5,242 nt of DNA, taken from contig JACDAZ010000185.1 of NCBI GenBank assembly GCA_013695175.1, forward strand, positions 1-5,242, in the 5' to 3' direction. A program made the position numbers and the translations under genes. Below the pieces are notes generated by a model that was not told the origin of the DNA, did no database searches, and saw only the letters and a program-made list of their open reading frames with translations. This document shows positions 1 to 5,242 of the stretch, one piece after another. The DNA comes from Flavisolibacter sp. GTDB lineage: Bacteria; Bacteroidota; Bacteroidia; Chitinophagales; Chitinophagaceae. Position 1 is the first letter of the stretch; each line of letters opens with the position of its first letter.

Positions 1-501
1 TATGATAAAGCTGGTGCAGCTTTAGCTACAGCTCCTGAGGCAAGTGATGCTTTTTATCCTACTTCATCTCAACATTGGAGAAGAGAAAGCATTAGCCTTA
101 ATCAATTCCGCAGTAGCCAGGTAACAATCAAATTTGTAGCTACAAATGATTATGGTGATAACTTATTTATTGATGATATTTATATAGGCAGTGGTAGTGC
201 TATCACCAGATCAAATGATCCTGCAACTTCTATTTCTGAAGCAGGTTTAAAAATGTCGCGTGTATATCCTAATCCATCAAATGGAATTTTTGAAATAGAT
301 TTTCAAAGCAAGACAGAAGGTAGGGTACAAGCAAAATTGGTTAACAGCAGCGGTGCCATTTCCTATTTACAACAAATTATTGCAAGGCAGGGAAGTAATC
401 ATTTGAAAATTTCAGCATCCGGTTTATCTAAAGGAGTTTATTTCCTTTTCCTGGAAAGTGCTGATGGATCCATAATGAAAGAGAAAATAATAATCAGGTA
501 A
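1..501 (+). CDS. C-terminal part of a secreted protein with a T9SS type A sorting domain (5' end outside window)
   Basis: The frame is open from the first base to the TAA at 499-501, giving 166 residues with no start inside the window that needs to be real; the Met at 253 is internal. Residues about 26-62 (WRRESISL, then VTIKFVATNDYGDNLFIDDIYIG) look like the last strands of a jelly-roll domain of the MAM or 'choice-of-anchor J' kind, where a G(D/N)NL(F/Y)(I/L)D(D/N)I ending is typical. A low-complexity Ser/Asn/Thr linker (about 63-80) leads into a Por secretion tail at about 83-166: VYPNPSNGIFEIDF, then GLSKGVYFLFL, ending in KEKIIIR. This pattern is well known in Bacteroidota proteins that cross the outer membrane by the type IX system and have the tail removed or are anchored. 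The catalytic or binding part is upstream and unseen. Such tails often end peptidases, glycosidases or adhesins, so enzyme type cannot be assigned. The gene converges with the trehalase gene and ends just before a hairpin. Confidence 0.88.
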   Translation, partial: YDKAGAALATAPEASDAFYPTSSQHWRRESISLNQFRSSQVTIKFVATNDYGDNLFIDDIYIGSGSAITRSNDPATSISEAGLKMSRVYPNPSNGIFEIDFQSKTEGRVQAKLVNSSGAISYLQQIIARQGSNHLKISASGLSKGVYFLFLESADGSIMKEKIIIR

Positions 502-516
502 AACAACCATTTATTA

Positions 517-545
517 AGAGAGAGCCGGTTTAGCCGGCTCTCTCT
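517..545. terminator. Bidirectional hairpin terminator between convergent genes
   Basis: A perfect 12-bp stem pairs 517-528 (AGAGAGAGCCGG) with 534-545 (CCGGCTCTCTCT) around the 5-nt loop TTTAG. It begins 16 nt after the stop at 501 and lies 27 nt beyond the stop of the minus-strand trehalase gene at 572. The plus-strand side continues CTTTATAATCTTT and the minus-strand side TTAATAAATGG. Both are T/A-rich but neither is a long uninterrupted T run. Its place in a 70-bp convergent gap that is otherwise AT-rich makes a shared terminator the best reading. The strength of termination cannot be judged from sequence. Confidence 0.8.
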
Positions 546-571
546 CTTTATAATCTTTATTGAAACATGTT

Positions 572-2134
572 TTACAACTGCTGTTTAAAAAGGTGATAGA
601 ATTTTAAATAAACTCCATTGGTCCAGCCAAAGCCATCCTGTGTTGGATATTCACCTCCTCCACTTTCCAATTGTATATTTTCCACGTTATATTTTTCCAT
701 CATCTTACCAGTTCTTTTATAAACATCTTCATTAATACGCATCCATCGTTCAGCAATAGTTTTAGGAAGTTCATTATAGCCATAATTCATTAAACCTTTT
801 ACGGCTATCCATTGCAAAGGAGGCCAACCATTGGGAGCATCCCACTGCTGACCTGTATTATATAAAGTAGTAACAATACCACCCGGCTTTAAAAACTTTT
901 CACGCAGTTGTTGTTCTGCAAACATGGCATGATGATGTGTTGCAAGCATAGTGAACAAAGGCATGGCGCCAGCGGCAGACCATTTATTTGTTGTTGCTCT
1001 TTCAACAAAATCATAATCGAAAAAAAACTTCAGGTCAGCATTCCAACAATATTTTAAAACAGCCTTTTGTCTTTTATCTGCCTGCTCTTTATAAAAATTT
1101 GATTTTACAGTATTACCAGATGCGGAAGCCGCTTTACTTAAAATAGTCTCGTACGAAAATAAAAGCGAGTTTAAATCAACAGGAATAATATTGACTGTTT
1201 CAATAGTATTTATATGAAGAGTGTCTGCAAACCAGCGACTGCTGAAGTCCCATCCACTTTCGGCTCCTGCCCTTAAGTTTGTATACGCCATCCCATCTTT
1301 GCCGGTATATTCTTTTGCCGTATGAATATCTTCTCTGTAAGATTCTTCCCTTGGGGCCTTTTTATCGTCCCAATACCTGTTTAATACAGATCCATCAGGC
1401 ATGCGCACCACGCGACGGTCTGATGTTTCCCTACTATTCAATTTATCACGCCCATTCATCCACCACTTGTATTCTTTTTCCATGGCAGAAAAATATTTCT
1501 GATAAACTGTTTCGCCTTTTTGCTCCTGGAGTAAATCCACCATAAGTGCAAAATAGGGAGGCTGGGAACGGCTTAAATAATAGGTTCTGTTACCATTTGG
1601 AATATGCCCATAAGTATCGATCAACCATTTAAAATTGTCAAGCATATTCTCTACAAGGTCCTCCCGCTTACTTTCTACAAGACCAAGCATGGTAAAATAA
1701 CTGTCCCAATAATATATTTCTCTAAATCTTCCTCCGGGTACAATGTAAGATTTTGGTAAAGGAAGTAATGACCCCGCCTGCTTTTTTTCATCAGATTTTC
1801 TTAGTAAAACTTCCCATAAACTTTCAAGATGATTATTTAGAGAAACCGCTTCTTTTAATGTTATATCAGGTGTAGGTGGTAAATAAAAATTTTCCATTAC
1901 AAATGCACGTAATGATGCAGAGTCTGCTGGTTTTTGCTGGTTATACTTTTGCAGAATAACTGAAGGAGTATGATGCGGCACCATATCCACAAATGTTTTA
2001 TTATCACCCATTGCACTTTTCAACTGCACTTCTTCAAAAAGCTTCCCCCATACATTATCAGGAGTTGATGTTGTTTGCGCAATTGCAAGTAAACAAAGCG
2101 GTAGAAAAAATATAGATGCAAAAAAATGTTTCAT
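572..2134 (-). CDS. treA: Periplasmic alpha,alpha-trehalase (glycoside hydrolase family 37)
   Basis: This 520-residue enzyme hydrolyses alpha,alpha-trehalose to two glucoses. Both GH37 signatures are present: PGGRFREIYYWDSY at 133-146 and QWDAPNGWPP at 430-439. The glycine-rich GGGEYPTQDGFGWTNGV stretch near the end (492-508) is also typical. The catalytic pair described for E. coli TreA (Asp312, Glu496) matches Asp296 in AESGWDFSSRW and Glu480 in MMEKYNV. Both are offset by exactly 16 residues, so the catalytic core should be intact and the fold an (alpha/alpha)6 barrel. The start chosen is the ATG at 2132-2134, which opens a classic signal peptide (MKH, hydrophobic core, then AIA cleaved before Gln20), so the enzyme is predicted to be periplasmic. 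The frame stays open for 45 more codons to 2269, but that extension would bury the signal peptide and overlap the divergent gene. No T9SS tail or lipobox is present. No Shine-Dalgarno sequence is visible upstream, as is usual in this phylum. Length is close to that of E. coli TreA. Confidence 0.96.
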   Translation of the reverse strand: MKHFFASIFFLPLCLLAIAQTTSTPDNVWGKLFEEVQLKSAMGDNKTFVDMVPHHTPSVILQKYNQQKPADSASLRAFVMENFYLPPTPDITLKEAVSLNNHLESLWEVLLRKSDEKKQAGSLLPLPKSYIVPGGRFREIYYWDSYFTMLGLVESKREDLVENMLDNFKWLIDTYGHIPNGNRTYYLSRSQPPYFALMVDLLQEQKGETVYQKYFSAMEKEYKWWMNGRDKLNSRETSDRRVVRMPDGSVLNRYWDDKKAPREESYREDIHTAKEYTGKDGMAYTNLRAGAESGWDFSSRWFADTLHINTIETVNIIPVDLNSLLFSYETILSKAASASGNTVKSNFYKEQADKRQKAVLKYCWNADLKFFFDYDFVERATTNKWSAAGAMPLFTMLATHHHAMFAEQQLREKFLKPGGIVTTLYNTGQQWDAPNGWPPLQWIAVKGLMNYGYNELPKTIAERWMRINEDVYKRTGKMMEKYNVENIQLESGGGEYPTQDGFGWTNGVYLKFYHLFKQQL

Positions 2135-2203
2135 ATAATTGGTGATTAACAATGTATTTAACAGCTTTATAAATATACTTAATTGAAAACAGTTATTATG
2201 GAT

Positions 2204-2236
2204 AAGAGTTTTTGCATGAGACTCTTTTAAAAGAAT
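2204..2236. promoter_or_regulatory. Overlapping inverted repeats within the promoter, candidate operator
   Basis: Two symmetric elements overlap the promoter. The first pairs AAGAGT (2204-2209) with ACTCTT (2221-2226) around an 11-nt spacer that contains the TTTG box. The second is a perfect 12-bp palindrome, TCTTTTAAAAGA (2223-2234), in the spacer between the -33 and -7 boxes. Both use the same AAGA/TCTT half-site motif. A protein bound here could block transcription of the plus-strand gene and might also affect the trehalase gene. The region is AT-rich, so chance palindromes are not rare and no regulator family can be named. Confidence 0.3.
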
Positions 2237-2243
2237 ACATTTG
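2211..2243 (+). promoter_or_regulatory. Bacteroidota-type promoter for the AI-2E family gene
   Basis: TTTG at 2211-2214 and TACATTTG at 2236-2243 match the Bacteroidota housekeeping sigma consensus (-33 TTTG, -7 TAnnTTTG) exactly, separated by 21 nt. The element centres are 27 bp apart, close to the expected 26. Transcription would begin around 2248-2251, leaving a leader of only about 13-16 nt before the ATG at 2264. The fit and the position are seen in the sequence; activity is inferred. Confidence 0.62.
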
Positions 2244-2263
2244 TTTATTAAAATATCTCCATT

Positions 2264-3406
2264 ATGCAATCTATGCCTTTAACTGTGCGAAGAGCTTTGG
2301 AATTGATGGGTGTTTATTTTTTAGGAATGATCCTCATTGTAGGGAAAAACATAATCATGCCGCTTGTTATGGCATTTTTCCTGGCTATTATGTTGTTGCC
2401 CATTTACAGATTTTTTCGATCCAAAAAATTTCCTGAAGCATTAGCAATATTCCTGGCATTACTTTTTTTAATTGTAATTGTTGCTTTACTCATTTGGTTT
2501 TTTTCATTTCAAATAAGTACACTGATTAATGATTTCCCGGAAATAAAAAGAAATGTGGAAGCACATTTACAATCACTGAGCCAGTGGCTAAATTCAGTAA
2601 CCGGTTTATCCACGCAAAGACAAACTCAAATCATAAATGAACAAAATGATAAACTGCTTAATTATGCAGGTGGAATGCTTAGTGGCGCCGCTGCTTCCTT
2701 TACTTCTGTTCTCATTTTTGTGGGTTTACTGCCCATTTATATTTTTCTTTTGCTGTATTATAAAAACCTGTTGTTACGATTTATTTTTTTATGGTTCCCG
2801 GTGGAGTCGCATGAAAAAGTAGAAGATGTTATTGGAGAATCTCAAATCATTATAAAGAGTTACCTAATTGGATTGATTATCCAAATCTCTTATGTTACTA
2901 TATTGTTAGGAGGTATTTTACTGTTGTTTGGAATAAAACATGCCATCCTTATAGGCGCCATATTTGCCTTATTAAATTTAATACCTTATGTAGGTGCTCT
3001 TGTAGGTAATATTATTGGTGTGCTTTTAACCATTTCTTCTACACAGGAAATATTTCCAATATTTATTGTTTTGGGCACTATAGCATTTGTTCAATTTTTA
3101 GATAATAATATTTTAATGCCCCGCATAGTTGGTTCCAAAGTAAAGATCAATGCACTTGTAACAATAATAGGTGTTATAGTAGGCGGAGCAATTGCCGGAA
3201 TACCGGGTATGTTTCTTTCCTTACCTGTGATTGCTGTATTAAAAATAATTTTTGACCGAAGCAATAATATGCGTCAATGGGGAGTATTGTTTGGTGATGA
3301 ACGTCCATCAAGAAGTCCTATGTCGTTTCCTTTATTACGTATGGGAAATAAACGAATCAGGGAAAAGCTGGAACAACAGAATGATATTGAGCCACCAAAA
3401 GAATAA
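2264..3406 (+). CDS. AI-2E family transporter (PerM/YdiK/TqsA-like inner-membrane protein)
   Basis: This 380-residue multipass protein fits the AI-2E family (PF01594) in length and layout. Hydrophobic segments lie at about 14-46 (two helices), 60-82, 145-167, 198-222, 226-258, 264-278 and 298-328. A soluble loop at about 83-143 sits between the third and fourth helices, as is usual in the family. The most telling motifs are NLIPYVGA at 238-245 and QFLDNNILMPRIVGSKVKIN at 277-296, the conserved block before the last helices. A charged tail of about 50 residues (331-380) should be cytoplasmic. Family members have been linked to export of autoinducer-2 (E. coli TqsA) and to Na+/H+ antiport, and many have no known substrate, so the name does not prove AI-2 transport here. 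ATG 2264 is used; Met4 at 2273 is an alternative. A promoter ends 20 nt upstream and there is no clear Shine-Dalgarno. No hairpin follows, so transcription may continue into the hydrolase gene 86 bp downstream. Confidence 0.92.
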   Translation: MQSMPLTVRRALELMGVYFLGMILIVGKNIIMPLVMAFFLAIMLLPIYRFFRSKKFPEALAIFLALLFLIVIVALLIWFFSFQISTLINDFPEIKRNVEAHLQSLSQWLNSVTGLSTQRQTQIINEQNDKLLNYAGGMLSGAAASFTSVLIFVGLLPIYIFLLLYYKNLLLRFIFLWFPVESHEKVEDVIGESQIIIKSYLIGLIIQISYVTILLGGILLLFGIKHAILIGAIFALLNLIPYVGALVGNIIGVLLTISSTQEIFPIFIVLGTIAFVQFLDNNILMPRIVGSKVKINALVTIIGVIVGGAIAGIPGMFLSLPVIAVLKIIFDRSNNMRQWGVLFGDERPSRSPMSFPLLRMGNKRIREKLEQQNDIEPPKE

Positions 3407-3461
3407 AAGGTGTTCATTATAAATACAAATATTCAAACAGCTACTTATACTTAGAAAAAAA

Positions 3462-3476
3462 TACCTTTTATATTTA
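3462..3476 (+). promoter_or_regulatory. Weak candidate -7 element upstream of the hydrolase gene
   Basis: Two overlapping strings, TACCTTTT (3462-3469) and TATATTTA (3469-3476), each match the TAnnTTT core of the Bacteroidota -7 box but lack the final G. No TTTG lies at the expected -33 distance; TTAT at 3445-3448 is the closest for the second string. The hydrolase gene may have its own weak promoter here or may depend on read-through from the permease gene. Confidence 0.2.
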
Positions 3477-3492
3477 CAAAGAACCATTTAAT

Positions 3493-5202
3493 ATGAGGAA
3501 ATATATTTTCTTGTTACCCCTGCTTTTTCTTTTTCTTTTTACAAATGCTCAAACATTTCGGATTATCATTTCTCCATCTTTAGAAGAATTAGTTTTAGAT
3601 GGAAGACTGCTATTATTAATTTCTACAGATAACAGTAAAGAACCCAGGTTTCAGATTAGTGACGCCACAAATACTCAAATGGTTTTTGGTAAAGATGTAG
3701 AAAACTGGAAAACAAGTAGTTCGCAATTAATGAGTGTTGATGCTTTTGGTTATCCTATTGAGCGACTAAATGATATACCTGCAGGTGAATATTATGTACA
3801 GGCTTTATTACATAAATATGAAACCTTTCAGCTAAAATCAGGACATAATGTTAAACTGCCAATGGATAGAGGTGAAGGACAACATTGGAATGAAGCACCC
3901 GGAAATATTTATTCCACCCCTGTCAAAATTTCTTTTGATCCTAAAGCCTCAAAAGAAATTGCTATAATTATTGATAAAAAAATTCCACCCATAAATGAGC
4001 CGGATGATACGAAGTATATAAAGCATATAAAAATTCAAAGTAAGTTGCTTACAGAGTTTTGGGGGAGACCAATGTATTTAGGGGCACATGTATTATTGCC
4101 TGAAGGTTTCGATAAGCACTCGAATGTAAAATATCCCCTTGCTATATTTCATGGTCATTTTCCATCCGACTTTGGCGGCTTTCGCACTACTCCTCCGGAC
4201 ACCAACTTAAAACCAGATACGAATGACCGTTTTAAAATAACAGGTTATAATATTATTCAACAACAGGAAGCTTATGACTTTTTTAAACAATGGACAGGAC
4301 CGAATTTTCCCAGAGTCATTGCAATAGAAATACAACATGCCAATCCTTACTATGATGATTCTTATGCTGTAAATTCTGCTAATCTGGGGCCTTATGGAGA
4401 TGCTATTACTTATGAATTAATACCGGAAATAGAAAAACGTTTTCGGGGGATTGGTAAAGGATGGGCCAGGTTTTTATACGGGGGATCAACAGGCGGTTGG
4501 GAAGCGTTGGCAGCACAGGTATTTTATCCAGATGAATATAATGGAAGTTATGCAGCCTGTCCTGATCCAATTGACTTCCAACATTATGTTACTGTTGATT
4601 TATATAATGATAAGAATGCCTATTATGTAGAAAGTAATTTTAAAAAATTACAGCGCCCCGGTCATCGCAATTACTTAGGCCATGTAAGTGCTACCATTAA
4701 GGAAATGAATCATCGGGAGTTGGCACTGGGGACACGAAGCCGCAGTGGCGATCAGTTTGATATTTGGGAAGCTGTTTTTTCACCCATGGATAAAGATGGA
4801 TATCCTAAAAGAATTTTTGATAAATATACTGGTGCTATTGATAAAACTGTGGCTAAGTACTGGAGGGATAATTATGATCTGTCGCATATTATTCAGAGAG
4901 ACTGGTCTAAAATTGGAAATAAATTAAAAGGTAAAATTCATATTTATGTAGGTGATATGGATAATTTTTATTTGAATAATGCCGTATATTCTACAGAAGA
5001 AATGTTGAAGAAATTACAAAACCCTTCCTGCAATTGTGTAGTAGATTATGGTGACAGAGCGGAGCATTGCTGGAATGGTGATCATACACAGCCAAATTAT
5101 ATTTCCCGTCTCCGCTATAATCAAATGTTTATCAAAAAATGGGCAGAAGAAATAAAAACAAGAGCACCAAAAGGAGCTGATCTAAAATCCTGGAGGTATT
5201 GA
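3493..5202 (+). CDS. Exported alpha/beta-hydrolase, putative-esterase type, substrate unknown
   Basis: This 569-residue protein starts with a signal peptide (MRK, a Leu/Phe-rich core, then TNA cleaved before Gln20), so it is predicted to be periplasmic; there is no lipobox or T9SS tail. Residues about 21-165 form a beta-rich N-terminal region of no named family that I recognise. It contains DGRLLLLIST, AFGYPIERL, AGEYYVQALLHKYETF and LPMDRGEGQHWN. Residues about 190-555 are an alpha/beta-hydrolase domain like the esterase D/enterochelin-esterase group (PF00756). It includes the strand-plus-oxyanion region LAIFHGHFP (216-224), the nucleophile elbow GGSTGG with Ser332 (codon 4486-4488), a likely catalytic Asp488 or Asp490 in VGDMDNFYL, and His525 in AEHCW. 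The triad is therefore probably complete. Cysteines at 356, 513, 515 and 526 could form disulfides in the periplasm. The start at 3493 is the only one that gives the signal peptide. It could act on sugar esters, phenolic esters or peptides; the sequence does not decide. It follows the AI-2E gene in the same orientation with no terminator between them. Confidence 0.85.
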   Translation: MRKYIFLLPLLFLFLFTNAQTFRIIISPSLEELVLDGRLLLLISTDNSKEPRFQISDATNTQMVFGKDVENWKTSSSQLMSVDAFGYPIERLNDIPAGEYYVQALLHKYETFQLKSGHNVKLPMDRGEGQHWNEAPGNIYSTPVKISFDPKASKEIAIIIDKKIPPINEPDDTKYIKHIKIQSKLLTEFWGRPMYLGAHVLLPEGFDKHSNVKYPLAIFHGHFPSDFGGFRTTPPDTNLKPDTNDRFKITGYNIIQQQEAYDFFKQWTGPNFPRVIAIEIQHANPYYDDSYAVNSANLGPYGDAITYELIPEIEKRFRGIGKGWARFLYGGSTGGWEALAAQVFYPDEYNGSYAACPDPIDFQHYVTVDLYNDKNAYYVESNFKKLQRPGHRNYLGHVSATIKEMNHRELALGTRSRSGDQFDIWEAVFSPMDKDGYPKRIFDKYTGAIDKTVAKYWRDNYDLSHIIQRDWSKIGNKLKGKIHIYVGDMDNFYLNNAVYSTEEMLKKLQNPSCNCVVDYGDRAEHCWNGDHTQPNYISRLRYNQMFIKKWAEEIKTRAPKGADLKSWRY

Positions 5203-5230
5203 TATCGTTTAATCTTATGCTATTGATATC
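5197..5230 (+). repeat. Short direct repeat TATTGATATC at the hydrolase stop
   Basis: The 10-mer TATTGATATC occurs at 5197-5206, spanning the TGA stop of the hydrolase gene, and again at 5221-5230. The starts are 24 bp apart, and each copy contains the palindrome GATATC. The flanks do not match. The window ends 12 bases later, so a longer repeat array cannot be excluded. In AT-rich DNA this may be chance. No terminator hairpin is seen in 5203-5242. Confidence 0.3.
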
Positions 5231-5242
5231 ACATGCCAGCAT

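Larger units (their letters stand above)
2135..2263. other. Divergent intergenic region between trehalase and AI-2E family genes
   Basis: This 129-bp, strongly AT-rich gap separates two outward-reading starts (ATG at 2134 on minus, ATG at 2264 on plus), so it must hold control signals for both. A clear Bacteroidota-type promoter is seen only for the plus strand (2211-2243). For the minus strand the best string is TATATTTA (plus positions 2170-2177), which lacks the final G of TAnnTTTG and has no TTTG at the right distance. Inverted repeats cluster at 2204-2236. No riboswitch or RNA gene is recognisable. Confidence 0.7.

Noticed and set aside
1279..1545. Plus-strand open frame inside the trehalase gene
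   Set aside because: It lies fully antisense to a well-supported enzyme and its translation has no recognisable domain or plausible composition.
2093..2095. Cysteine 14 in the trehalase signal peptide as a lipoprotein anchor
   Set aside because: The residues before it (L-P-L-C) do not fit a lipobox, which needs Gly, Ala or Ser just before Cys; the AIA/Gln20 site fits signal peptidase I better.
2170..2177. Possible trehalase promoter on the minus strand (TATATTTA)
   Set aside because: It lacks the final G of TAnnTTTG and has no TTTG about 19-21 nt upstream on that strand; such strings are expected in AT-rich DNA.
2212..2436. Plus-strand open frame crossing the divergent region
   Set aside because: It overlaps the first part of the AI-2E gene in another frame and resembles no known protein.
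3403..3471. Inverted repeat ATAAAAGGT (3403-3411) with ACCTTTTAT (3463-3471) as a terminator after the AI-2E gene
   Set aside because: The arms are only 9 bp, low in GC, and 51 nt apart with no T run placed as in a terminator; likely chance.
4745..4927. Short plus-strand open frame inside the hydrolase gene
   Set aside because: It is an out-of-frame shadow within a conserved catalytic domain.
1..5242. A mobile, defence or otherwise undescribed multi-gene system
   Set aside because: No transposase, integrase, nuclease, toxin, reverse transcriptase, CRISPR repeat or tRNA-linked repeat is visible; three of the four genes fall in familiar families and the fourth is a fragment with a known sorting tail.

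Overview
The window looks like an AT-rich chromosomal segment from a member of the Bacteroidota, possibly the Chitinophagaceae. Four things point that way. The first gene ends in a type IX secretion (Por) sorting domain. The two exported enzymes carry signal peptides ending in the ...NAQ or ...AIAQ style common in this phylum. No start codon has a convincing Shine-Dalgarno sequence. One intergenic region holds a good match to the Bacteroidota promoter (TTTG, 21 nt, TAnnTTTG). The phylum is well supported; the family is only inferred.

Layout. Positions 1-501 (+) are the 3' end of a secreted, T9SS-sorted protein whose start lies outside the window. Positions 502-571 are a short convergent intergenic gap with a 12-bp GC-rich hairpin that probably terminates transcription from both sides. 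Positions 572-2134 (-) encode a periplasmic alpha,alpha-trehalase of family GH37. Both family signatures and both catalytic carboxylates are intact. Positions 2135-2263 are a divergent intergenic region carrying the promoter of the rightward gene and overlapping inverted repeats. Positions 2264-3406 (+) encode an AI-2E family (PerM/YdiK/TqsA-like) multipass membrane protein. After an 86-bp gap, positions 3493-5202 (+) encode an exported alpha/beta-hydrolase of the putative-esterase type with a GGSTGG nucleophile elbow and an N-terminal beta-rich domain. The last 40 bases are non-coding as far as can be seen.

How the genes relate. Trehalase would split trehalose in the periplasm into two glucoses. 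The esterase-like protein also appears periplasmic, because it has a signal peptide and no T9SS tail. The permease and hydrolase genes share orientation and no terminator is visible between them, so read-through is possible, but nothing shows a shared function. The set looks like ordinary housekeeping and carbohydrate or ester catabolism rather than a mobile or defence region. I found no insertion sequence, CRISPR array, RNA gene or phage gene, and no convincing undescribed system. The most interesting open points are the unknown substrate of the hydrolase and the palindromic structure inside the divergent promoter.
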